In this document: piece by piece, positions 1 through 5,216 of the stretch
Numbering within the stretch: position 1 is the stretch's first letter
Layout of the letters: each line of letters opens with the position of its first letter
Source: an uncultured Moheibacter sp.
GTDB taxonomy: Bacteria; Bacteroidota; Bacteroidia; Flavobacteriales; Weeksellaceae
Length of the DNA stretch: 6,941 bases
Reading direction: 5' to 3'
Assembly: GCA_937875605.1 (NCBI GenBank)
Contig: CALLXZ010000026.1
Location: forward strand, 1 to 6,941
The notes under the pieces: generated by a model
Database searches by the model: none
What the model was told of the DNA's origin: nothing
Seen by the model: only the letters and a program-made list of their open reading frames with translations
Translations under genes and position numbers: made by a program

Positions 1-55
1 GCTGTGCTGTGCTGTGCTGTGCTGTGCTGTGCTGTGCTGTGCTGTGCTGTGCTGT
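1..55. repeat. GCTGT pentanucleotide tandem repeat, 11 copies
   Basis: Eleven uninterrupted, identical copies of the 5-bp unit GCTGT (ACAGC on the other strand) run from the first base of the window. The true length is unknown because the tract continues past the left edge. The unit is 60% GC in otherwise AT-rich DNA. It contains no stop codon in any of the six frames, and five is not a multiple of three, so each gain or loss of a copy would shift the frame of any gene reading through it. All three plus-strand frames leaving the tract stop by base 71. On the minus strand an ATG at 69-67 reads into it. It may be a slippage-prone (phase-variation) tract, a neutral microsatellite, or an assembly artefact at a contig end. 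The sequence alone does not decide. Confidence 0.95.
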
Positions 56-262
56 TTATAAAGTAGCATAAATTTACGAATTTTCAGACACAAATACAAC
101 TATTTTATATAGAATTTCTCAGTAATATTCCACAAAAAACTATGTATATAATGCTGATGCAAATTTAAAAACAGCACTACTCAACAGGCAAAATTTAAAT
201 GTAGGAATATGCCTACAAAAAAGTAGAAGTACAACTACAACCCTATGTAACCTTAAGCGAAG
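56..262. other. non-coding stretch beyond the plug gene
   Basis: About 207 AT-rich bases separate the pentamer tract from the stop codon of the minus-strand T9SS plug gene. No convincing ORF, RNA gene or consensus promoter was found. The only structure noted is a short inverted repeat, TGTAGG (200-205) with CCTACA (212-217), a 6-bp stem with a 6-nt loop. On the minus strand it is followed by an AT-rich run (ATTTAAATTTT), so it could be a weak terminator for the plug gene, whose stop lies about 45 bp away. A second imperfect repeat (GTAG, GTAC, CTAC at 223-238) adjoins it. Confidence 0.6.
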
Positions 263-1513
263 TTAGTTCCTCGTATTCACGGAACCATAACCAATCAAAA
301 CATCATACCTTACACCCCAGGGACGATAATAAAACAATCCATGGTATTGATTTTCAGTTTGCCAAAAGCTACCATTTACTTTGGAATAACTTGTCGTCTG
401 AGTGGATTTGTCGTAAACGGCATATTGATAATTATAATAACCTTGTTTCAGCATCACTGCTACTTCCCAGTAATTACTGGAAGACTTTTGAAGTTGATAA
501 TCGGGAGTTATTTGCCAACCGTTAAAAGCGCCGACGATATACAATTCTTTGTTTCCACCGGCATCATCAAATTCATCCATCGCAAAATGAACCCAGGTAT
601 AATCTGCTTGAGAACTTGAAAGATTTTGATCGGAAAGACGCACATTTCGCACATAAAATGCTCCGTTTACATCGGGTTCATCAAAATAGCCGAGATTCCA
701 ACGCTGAAAATCAGGTCGCAAAACGGTATGATACAAACTATCCTGGCGAAAAACGCGCTCTGTACTCATCGCGGGAGTTTCCAGTGTTTTCGTATCGAAC
801 CACAAATATTCACTATTTCCTTCAAACAAATGATTCTGGTCGCGATAGGTTAACTGACTATTTTTAATAAAAGTAGGTTTTTTAATTGTGAGATTATCTT
901 CCCAATTGCCATTTTTCATAATAAAAAAAGTAGCACCATCAGGTGTTTCAATTAGGTTAACCTGACCGCTGCTTGCAATAGCATTGATGCGCTGGTTCAA
1001 ATCTCCGGTACCAATCCCTCTTTCCACTTGCATTCCCACATTTACACGATTGTCTTCATACAATGCAAATCGCTTAGTAAAAATGGGGTTATTTTCGTCT
1101 GTAGTATACACTTTAATAGAATAATTACCGGGTAATTTCAATCGCATATTTTGATTGGGAATCATCAATCGATAATGGGTATAATTCTGATAAGTGTTAA
1201 AGGAATTTCGATAATCGCGAATGTAATCCGAAGAATATCCATCCAAATATTCGGATTGGAAAACACCTGAAGGCGTCCAGTCGGCATTGTAATGTTCGAT
1301 TTTATAATTGTATTCCTGAAATCCCGAGTTCAAATCATCAAAAGATAAAATCAGATATTCACCGCTCAATCGCGCTACAGGCGTTTGATCGTTTGTCTGA
1401 GGATTAAAAATCTGAACGGTCTTAATTTTCTCAGGCGGAAAAACTTCCGAATATTTTTGTGCCGACAAACCAATTGAAATACTAAACAGAATTATAACAA
1501 AGATTGTTTTCAT
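263..1513 (-). CDS. type IX secretion system plug protein (DUF5103 family)
   Basis: Encodes 416 residues from the ATG at 1513-1511. This start is preferred over one 13 codons further upstream because it begins directly with a clean signal peptide, MKTIFVIILFSISIGLSAQ. The family is known from Flavobacterium as the plug that closes the periplasmic end of the SprA translocon of the type IX secretion system when the channel is idle, so the expected site is the periplasm, bound to the outer-membrane translocon. Family hallmarks seen: a Y-x-Y-x-I-E-H-x-x-x-D-W block followed by EYLDGY at about residues 68-93, the SFNTYQNYTHY segment around 104-114, an IPN block near 118, and a C-terminal aromatic stretch ending YYRPWGVRYDVLIGYG (395-410). 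Residues 328-333 (GAFNGW), with the following strands, resemble an E-set/CBM48-like beta-sandwich, which fits the multi-domain beta fold of this family. The gene ends TAA. It lies 117 bp downstream of a co-oriented acetyltransferase gene and is probably transcribed on its own. The call rests on remembered family motifs. Confidence 0.85.
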   Translation of the reverse strand: MKTIFVIILFSISIGLSAQKYSEVFPPEKIKTVQIFNPQTNDQTPVARLSGEYLILSFDDLNSGFQEYNYKIEHYNADWTPSGVFQSEYLDGYSSDYIRDYRNSFNTYQNYTHYRLMIPNQNMRLKLPGNYSIKVYTTDENNPIFTKRFALYEDNRVNVGMQVERGIGTGDLNQRINAIASSGQVNLIETPDGATFFIMKNGNWEDNLTIKKPTFIKNSQLTYRDQNHLFEGNSEYLWFDTKTLETPAMSTERVFRQDSLYHTVLRPDFQRWNLGYFDEPDVNGAFYVRNVRLSDQNLSSSQADYTWVHFAMDEFDDAGGNKELYIVGAFNGWQITPDYQLQKSSSNYWEVAVMLKQGYYNYQYAVYDKSTQTTSYSKVNGSFWQTENQYHGLFYYRPWGVRYDVLIGYGSVNTRN

Positions 1514-1518
1514 ATTTT

Positions 1519-1526
1519 CAAAAATA
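1519..1526 (-). promoter_or_regulatory. candidate -7 box (TATTTTTG) at the plug start codon
   Basis: On the minus strand the octamer TATTTTTG matches the Bacteroidota -7 consensus TAnnTTTG exactly. It ends only 5 nt before the plug ATG (1513). TTG trinucleotides lie upstream with spacers of 16 nt (1545-1543) and 23 nt (1552-1550), at or near the range expected for the -33 element. If used, transcription would begin at or within a base or two of the start codon and give a leaderless mRNA. In AT-rich DNA an exact match can arise by chance. Confidence 0.3.
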
Positions 1527-1543
1527 GGAAATTGAATTGATAC

Positions 1544-1574
1544 AAAAAACAAAGGCGGTCATTCATTTAACCGC
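1544..1574 (-). terminator. candidate intrinsic terminator after the first GNAT gene
   Basis: Read on the minus strand, GCGGT (1574-1570) pairs with ACCGC (1559-1555), plus one inner T-G wobble, around an 8-nt loop. It is followed by C and a T-rich run (TTTGTTTTTT). It lies about 57 bp beyond the stop of the GNAT gene at 1631 and before the plug gene, so it would separate the two into different transcripts. The stem is short, so termination may be partial. Confidence 0.4.
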
Positions 1575-1630
1575 TCAAATATTTTTACAATATAAACGAA
1601 TTAATTGTTTGATTATTTTTGATTGGTCAC

Positions 1631-1912
1631 TTATGCTTTGACATCGCCTATTTCAGCCACTTTATCGAAAACACTTTTCGCAAAAGGGCAGAGCGGGATG
1701 ATTTTCAGGTTATTGCTTCGAGCGAAATCAACTGCTTCCATCACCATTTTTTTACCGACACCTTGTCCGCTAAAATCAGGATTTACTTCGGTATGATCAA
1801 TGATGAATTTATCTGTTCCTGCCCATGAATAGGTCATCAATCCGGCTTGGATTTCATTATCCATTGTACGGAAAAAACCTTTATTTCCGTTATTTATTCG
1901 TTCCACTTTCAT
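1631..1912 (-). CDS. small GNAT-like N-acetyltransferase (YjdJ/NATD1 type)
   Basis: A 93-residue protein of the compact Gcn5-related acetyltransferase family (Acetyltransf_CG, YjdJ-like), which consists of little more than the acetyl-CoA-binding core. The start at ATG 1912-1910 gives the length usual for the family (about 90-100 residues). A longer reading from 2017 adds 35 residues without family resemblance and is rejected. Visible features: a central strand with HTEVNPDFSGQGVGKKM (residues 40-56) carrying the Q-x-x-G-x-G pyrophosphate-binding motif (Q50, G51, G53), a helix to about residue 66, and the characteristic IPLCPFAKSVFDK block (71-84) with Cys75. The substrate is unknown, since members of this family are poorly characterised. 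It is divergent from the LTxxQ protein gene at 2059, with a 146-bp gap. A second paralogue sits in the pirin/OsmC operon at 3833-4138. Confidence 0.85.
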   Translation of the reverse strand: MKVERINNGNKGFFRTMDNEIQAGLMTYSWAGTDKFIIDHTEVNPDFSGQGVGKKMVMEAVDFARSNNLKIIPLCPFAKSVFDKVAEIGDVKA

Positions 1913-1944
1913 TTTTAAAATACATTTAATTTGAACTATTTGTA

Positions 1945-1952
1945 TAAAAGTA
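1945..1952 (-). promoter_or_regulatory. weak -7-like element upstream of the first GNAT gene
   Basis: On the minus strand TACTTTTA matches TAnnTTTG at all fixed positions but the last. It would place transcription start roughly 25-30 nt before the ATG at 1912. No good TTG was found at the expected -33 spacing, so this is only a candidate. Confidence 0.2.
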
Positions 1953-2000
1953 AGGATTTCATTCAAATTTCTAAACGAAATCCTATTTCTAAGGAAATCT

Positions 2001-2031
2001 TTAACAGTTTTAGGCACGCAAATTGATTTTG
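2001..2031 (+). promoter_or_regulatory. candidate promoter of the LTxxQ protein gene
   Basis: TGATTTTG at 2024-2031 matches the Bacteroidota TAnnTTTG -7 element except for one base (G for A). A TTA at 2001-2003 sits 20 nt upstream, roughly where the -33 TTG is expected. Transcription would start near 2036, leaving a leader of about 20 nt that contains the purine-rich AAGAGAGAAAG before the ATG at 2059. Confidence 0.3.
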
Positions 2032-2058
2032 AGTTACCACATTAAGAGAGAAAGAAAA

Positions 2059-2457
2059 ATGAAAAAAATTATAGCAGTTGTTGTTTTTACACTTGCCATT
2101 AGTGTTTCCGCTCAGGAAAAAAATTCAGATGGAATGGACAATCAACGTTTCAAAGACAAAATGGAAATATTTGCCAATTTGAATTTGACCGAAAAACAAA
2201 AATCGGAAATTAAGGCTTTATGGAAAGAAAAGAAAGAAGATAATCAAGCATTAAAAAGTAACTTTACATCTTCAAAAGCCGATAAAAAACAATTTACAGA
2301 AGCCGAAAAAGCAGAATTTAAAGCTAAAAAAGAAGCTAACCGTAAAGAAATGGATACAAAACTTCAGACCATTTTGACAACGGAACAATACAACCTATTG
2401 GTTTCAGAGCGCGCTAAAAGACACGAAGAGATGAAATCCAGAAAACAGAAAAAGTAA
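2059..2457 (+). CDS. small secreted LTxxQ-motif (Spy/CpxP-like) protein
   Basis: A 132-residue protein beginning with a signal peptide, MKKIIAVVVFTLAISVSAQ, so it is exported to the periplasm or beyond. The ATG at 2059 is chosen because the signal peptide starts there and a purine-rich AGAGAGAAAG lies just upstream. The mature chain is predicted almost wholly helical and highly charged, rich in Lys and Glu. It carries two LTxxQ motifs, LTEKQ at residues 43-47 and LTTEQ at 106-110, about 60 residues apart and flanking a charged helix. This arrangement is that of the Spy/CpxP superfamily, whose E. coli members are periplasmic chaperones or envelope-stress sensors. Bacteroidota carry many such proteins of unknown role, so a chaperone function is inference. 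The C-terminus (RAKRHEEMKSRKQKK) is strongly basic. The gene is monocistronic: divergent from a GNAT gene and followed by a strong terminator. Confidence 0.8.
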   Translation: MKKIIAVVVFTLAISVSAQEKNSDGMDNQRFKDKMEIFANLNLTEKQKSEIKALWKEKKEDNQALKSNFTSSKADKKQFTEAEKAEFKAKKEANRKEMDTKLQTILTTEQYNLLVSERAKRHEEMKSRKQKK

Positions 2458-2482
2458 TTTTTTACAACCCCCGTTTTAGATG

Positions 2483-2522
2483 GAAAAGCTTGGATTTATT
2501 AAAAATCCGGGCTTTTCTTTTT
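2483..2522 (+). terminator. strong rho-independent terminator
   Basis: GAAAAGC (2483-2489) pairs with GCTTTTC (2511-2517). The stem continues through two T-G wobbles and GGATTT with AAATCC, giving about 15 bp around a 5-nt loop (ATTAA, 2498-2502). A T run (2518-2522) follows, 25 bp after the stop of the LTxxQ gene. It lies between that gene and the convergent OsmC gene. On the minus strand the two wobbles become A-C mismatches and no T run follows the hairpin, so it mainly serves the plus-strand gene. The T run overlaps the first bases of the OsmC stop codon. Confidence 0.85.
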
Positions 2523-2916
2523 ACACCCTTTCTGTATGAATCTCAATCGGATTTTCCAGCATTCTGTGTACCGGACATTTGGAAGCAATTTCAAATAATT
2601 TTTGTCTTTGTTCTTCGTCCAGATTTCCGATCATGGAAACTTTTTTAGTAAAATTGGTCACATTGAATTTCAAATCCCGCTGAAAATCAACTTCTACAAT
2701 CGCTTCTTCCAAGTCCCAACCCTTCCTGTCGGCATACAATTTCATGGTGATGGAACTGCAGGACGCCAATGCAGCCGCCAGCAATTCACCCGGCGAAACA
2801 CCTAGATCTTTACCTCCTACTTCTATGGGTTCATCTACAATGAAATGATGTGGATCTGTCCGGACTTCGGTTCTGTATTTTTCCTTTTTGGTAATTGCGG
2901 TCGTTTTTACGTTCAT
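2521..2916 (-). CDS. OsmC family thiol peroxidase-like protein
   Basis: A 131-residue cytoplasmic protein of the OsmC/Ohr superfamily. These enzymes reduce organic hydroperoxides using a pair of conserved cysteines. Both are present: Cys53 in GVSPGELLAAALASCSSITM (residues 39-58, the superfamily's signature helix) and Cys114 in ASKCPVHRML (111-120). The N-terminal strand segment with TDPHHFIVDEP (20-30) is typical of the short OsmC subgroup found in Bacteroidota. The length matches the family, so it appears complete. Its start codon overlaps the stop of the upstream pirin gene by 4 bp (ATGA), with no clear ribosome-binding site, so translation is probably coupled. It is the last gene of the four-gene operon. 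Peroxidase activity is inferred from the cysteine pair; several OsmC-like subgroups have unknown substrates. Confidence 0.9.
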   Translation of the reverse strand: MNVKTTAITKKEKYRTEVRTDPHHFIVDEPIEVGGKDLGVSPGELLAAALASCSSITMKLYADRKGWDLEEAIVEVDFQRDLKFNVTNFTKKVSMIGNLDEEQRQKLFEIASKCPVHRMLENPIEIHTERV

Positions 2917-3809
2917 GCTTTTGGTTTTAAGTTTTTCAAATAATCCGGAAGTGGCACATAACCATCATCTCCGGGAACTAAAGGGAATTTTTTATTTGTC
3001 CAATCTTCTTTTGCCTGCTCAATCCGTTCGGCTCTGCTGGAAACAAAATTCCAGAAAATATAACGTTGCTCCGGAAAAGGTTCGCCTCCGAAAATGTAAA
3101 CCGTTGTTCTGGGTGCCATTTCAAATTCACATAATTTTGTATCGTTTGCTATCAAAATATGTTTGGGCTGATAAGTATTTCCACCATCCACTATACTTCC
3201 TTCCAAAATGTAAAGCGCACTTTCGCCAAATAATTGATCTCCTATTTTCACTTTTCCGCCTGTTTCTGTTTTGATTTCAATGAAATACAACGGACTATGA
3301 ACCGGAACCGGTGATTTATGCCCCAAGACTTCTCCTGCAATCAGTTTGAAGTGCATTTCATCTTCTTCCCAAGTGGGAAGTGAATTTGCTTCTACATGAT
3401 GAAAACTCGGTTCTATTTCTTCCAATTCTTTGGGAAGTGCGACCCAGATTTGTAATCCGTGCAAATGTTTATCGGTTCCACGCAGATATTCGGGCGTTCG
3501 TTCAGAATGCACAACTCCGTTTCCGGCAGTCATCCAATTCACGGCTCCCGGTTTGATTTCTATATCGGAACCGATGCTATCTTTGTGCATAATGGCTCCT
3601 TCAAACAAATAAGTCAAAGTAGACAAACCAATGTGCGGATGAGGCGGAACATCCAGATTCTCATAATCTTTTAGGGCTGCCGGTCCCATATGATCGATAA
3701 ACGCAAAAGGACCCACCGTTCTCTTTTGTTTAAAAGGTAATAACCTGCCGACCATAAAATTGCCGATATCGGCGGCTCTTTCTTCTATAATCATTCCTAC
3801 GTTTGACAT
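2913..3809 (-). CDS. pirin family protein (second pirin of the operon)
   Basis: A 298-residue bicupin of the pirin family (Pirin plus Pirin_C), complete in length. The N-terminal cupin carries the full set of metal ligands: His57 and His59 in PPHPHIGL, and His101 and Glu103 in WMTAGNGVVHSE. This arrangement nearly matches human pirin (His56, His58, His101, Glu103) and indicates an iron-binding site. The C-terminal cupin includes the block GGEPFPEQRYIFWNFVSS and the SRAERIEQAKEDW helix usual in bacterial members. Bacterial relatives such as YhhW show quercetin 2,3-dioxygenase activity in vitro, whereas eukaryotic pirin is a redox-sensitive transcription cofactor. The physiological role here is unknown. 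It starts 23 bp after the GNAT gene stop and overlaps the OsmC gene by 4 bp. No clear Shine-Dalgarno precedes the ATG (AT-rich ATTATAAAA). The sequence differs substantially from the other pirin in the operon, so the pair is not a recent duplication. Confidence 0.92.
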   Translation of the reverse strand: MSNVGMIIEERAADIGNFMVGRLLPFKQKRTVGPFAFIDHMGPAALKDYENLDVPPHPHIGLSTLTYLFEGAIMHKDSIGSDIEIKPGAVNWMTAGNGVVHSERTPEYLRGTDKHLHGLQIWVALPKELEEIEPSFHHVEANSLPTWEEDEMHFKLIAGEVLGHKSPVPVHSPLYFIEIKTETGGKVKIGDQLFGESALYILEGSIVDGGNTYQPKHILIANDTKLCEFEMAPRTTVYIFGGEPFPEQRYIFWNFVSSRAERIEQAKEDWTNKKFPLVPGDDGYVPLPDYLKNLKPKA

Positions 3810-3832
3810 TTTTATAATTTTAGTTCATTAAG

Positions 3833-4138
3833 TTAATCAAATTTTCTGAAACTCTCATTTACGATTCGTTTCCATTCCGGATTTTTGCGGATATATGCAA
3901 ATACAAACGGACAAAGGGGAATTAAGGTAAAATGATTCTCCTCTAAGTACTGAAGCGTTTTTTCCACCAACGCTCTCGCCGCTCCTGTTCCCTGGAGTTC
4001 AGCCGGTGCTTCTGTATGAATCAGCGTGATGACGGAACCTCTTTCTTTATAATCAACAAATGCAATAAAACCGTTTACTTCCAATTCAAAACGATGATTT
4101 ATTTCATTTTTAACTACTTCTAAATTTTGGAAATCCAT
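3833..4138 (-). CDS. small GNAT-like N-acetyltransferase within the pirin/OsmC operon
   Basis: A 101-residue acetyltransferase of the compact YjdJ/NATD1-like family (Acetyltransf_CG), complete in length. Visible features: an N-terminal beta hairpin, HTEAPAELQGTGAARALVEK (residues 41-60) with the Q-x-x-G-x-A acetyl-CoA pyrophosphate loop (Q49, G50, G52, A53), and the family's IPLCPFVFAYIRKNPEWKRIV block (73-93) with Cys76. It lies 19 bp after the first pirin gene and 23 bp before the second, all on the same strand, so it is co-transcribed with both. Its substrate is unknown. The tight placement between two pirins suggests a shared condition of expression. Compared with the other GNAT gene at 1631-1912 it keeps the same core motifs but ends with an extra NPEWKRIVNESFRKFD-type tail, the more common family form. 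Confidence 0.9.
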   Translation of the reverse strand: MDFQNLEVVKNEINHRFELEVNGFIAFVDYKERGSVITLIHTEAPAELQGTGAARALVEKTLQYLEENHFTLIPLCPFVFAYIRKNPEWKRIVNESFRKFD

Positions 4139-4157
4139 AGACTATAATTTTTTGTTT

Positions 4158-5045
4158 TTAATGATCATTATCTTCTAAATAGCCGAATTTTCCGGTATTA
4201 AAATCTTCAAAAGCTTGTAAAATCTCATTTCTGGTATTCATAACAAATGGACCGTGTGCAACTATGGGTTCGTGAATCGGTTCTCCACTTAAGACTAATA
4301 CGACGGAACTCTTCATTGCTTCAATAGTAAATTCCTCGCCTTCGTTTTCAAATAATACAAAATGATCCGTTGGCACCAACTCCTGGTCGTTCACTTTTAT
4401 TTTTCCTTCTATGACCAATAAAGCAGTCGTATAATTAGCCGGAAAATTAAACAATGCTTTTCCACCTTCATTTAATTTGACATTTAATACATTCACAGGA
4501 GAAAAAGTAGCAGCAGTTCCTTTTATCATTTTATAATCACCTGCTATAACCTCTACTACACCTGCTTCCTGCTCCAGAATTACTTTATTGATTTCTGAAT
4601 TTTTAATAGACTGATATTTCGGAGCCGTCATTTTATGTTGGGATGGTAAATTCACCCACAACTGAACCATCTGAAAATCTCCTCCGTTTTTTGAGAATTC
4701 TTCCTCGTGATATTCTTTATGTAAAATGCCGGAACCAGCTGTCATCCATTGCACATCTCCTTCTCCGATCACTCCACCTCCGCCCGCACTATCATGATGC
4801 GCAACTTTTCCGTGATAAGCAATCGTCACTGTTTCAAATCCTCTGTGCGGGTGCACGCCTACGCCTCTTAATTTTTCGATTGCAGGAAAATAATATTTGG
4901 AATTATAATCTAATAAAATAAAAGGATCCATCCGTTGCATGTCCAAATGATAGCCACTCGGGATAAAGTTATGCACTCGAAAACCGTCACCTACCATGTG
5001 AGGATGAGGTGGACTCATGACTAATTCTGCTTTCTTTGTTTTCAT
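4158..5045 (-). CDS. pirin family protein (first gene of the operon)
   Basis: Encodes 295 residues from the ATG at 5045-5043. A longer reading from 5195 adds 50 residues with no pirin resemblance and would swallow the candidate promoter, so it is rejected. A GGAAAAAAG stretch just upstream may act as a weak ribosome-binding site. The bicupin pirin fold is evident. SPPHPHMVGDGFRVHNFIPS (11-30) is the typical opening of this bacterial subgroup. The metal ligands His65 and His67 (VHPHRGFETV) and His109 and Glu111 (WMTAGSGILHKE) are all present. The C-terminal GEPIHEPIVAHGPFVMNT block and EDFNTGKFGYL end are characteristic. Quercetinase-type activity is known for some relatives, but the role in this organism is unknown. 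It heads a four-gene unit with a GNAT protein, a second pirin and OsmC, and is divergent from the T9SS cargo gene at 5217. Confidence 0.92.
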   Translation of the reverse strand: MKTKKAELVMSPPHPHMVGDGFRVHNFIPSGYHLDMQRMDPFILLDYNSKYYFPAIEKLRGVGVHPHRGFETVTIAYHGKVAHHDSAGGGGVIGEGDVQWMTAGSGILHKEYHEEEFSKNGGDFQMVQLWVNLPSQHKMTAPKYQSIKNSEINKVILEQEAGVVEVIAGDYKMIKGTAATFSPVNVLNVKLNEGGKALFNFPANYTTALLVIEGKIKVNDQELVPTDHFVLFENEGEEFTIEAMKSSVVLVLSGEPIHEPIVAHGPFVMNTRNEILQAFEDFNTGKFGYLEDNDH

Positions 5046-5063
5046 CTTTTTTCCATTTGAAAA

Positions 5064-5071
5064 CAAAATTA
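5064..5071 (-). promoter_or_regulatory. candidate -7 box (TAATTTTG) of the pirin/GNAT/pirin/OsmC operon
   Basis: On the minus strand TAATTTTG is an exact match to the Bacteroidota -7 consensus TAnnTTTG, 18 nt before the first pirin ATG. Transcription would start near 5058 and give a leader of about 12-13 nt that still includes the GGAAAAAAG purine run. No TTG was found at the usual -33 distance, so the promoter may need an activator or the match may be fortuitous. Confidence 0.4.
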
Positions 5072-5178
5072 GTTCAACGAAAAATCCTGCGCATTGATAT
5101 GGGATAAGAATGATTTTGTTAAAATCTGATAAATTTTTGCCAATTGTCTCCCAACGGAATTTTAACAGGGGGTATTCT

Positions 5179-5188
5179 GAATATATTC
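5179..5188. promoter_or_regulatory. 10-bp palindrome GAATATATTC in the divergent intergenic region
   Basis: A perfect 10-bp palindrome lies 28 bp upstream of the ATG at 5217, inside the 171-bp gap between the divergent pirin operon and the T9SS cargo gene. An adjacent ATTC at 5174-5177 forms a second short inverted pair with GAAT (5179-5182). It could be an operator half-site cluster, but AT-rich palindromes of this length also occur by chance. Confidence 0.2.
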
Positions 5189-5216
5189 GCAACAAATTCT
5201 TAAAACTTAGTTTATA

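Noticed and set aside
1..55. CRISPR array or IS terminal repeat
   Set aside because: The unit is 5 bp with no spacers, and no transposase or terminal inverted repeats are present.
200..217. Firm terminator call for the plug gene
   Set aside because: The stem is only 6 bp and the following run on the minus strand is mixed A/T rather than a T tract. It is mentioned only as a weak possibility in the non-coding stretch.
341..867. Three overlapping plus-strand ORFs (341-619, 616-867, 626-853)
   Set aside because: They are antisense to the well-supported plug gene, lack family resemblance or a signal for initiation, and arise from the codon pattern of the opposite strand.
1619..1828. Plus-strand ORF of 69 residues
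   Set aside because: It is a shadow on the opposite strand of the first GNAT gene and has no recognisable domain.
1913..2017. N-terminal extension of the first GNAT protein to 2017
   Set aside because: The extra 35 residues are unlike the family, and the ATG at 1912 yields the expected compact length.
2602..3674. Plus-strand ORFs at 2602-2805, 2888-3274, 3430-3612 and 3459-3674
   Set aside because: All lie antisense to the OsmC and second pirin genes, whose motifs are unmistakable. The hydrophobic start of the 2888 ORF resembles a membrane segment only because of the T-rich complement.
4643..4921. Plus-strand ORF of 92 residues
   Set aside because: It is antisense to the first pirin gene with no supporting feature.
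5046..5195. N-terminal extension of the first pirin to 5195
   Set aside because: The 50 extra residues have no pirin similarity, start at a non-ATG codon, and cover the likely promoter. The ATG at 5045 gives the normal family start.
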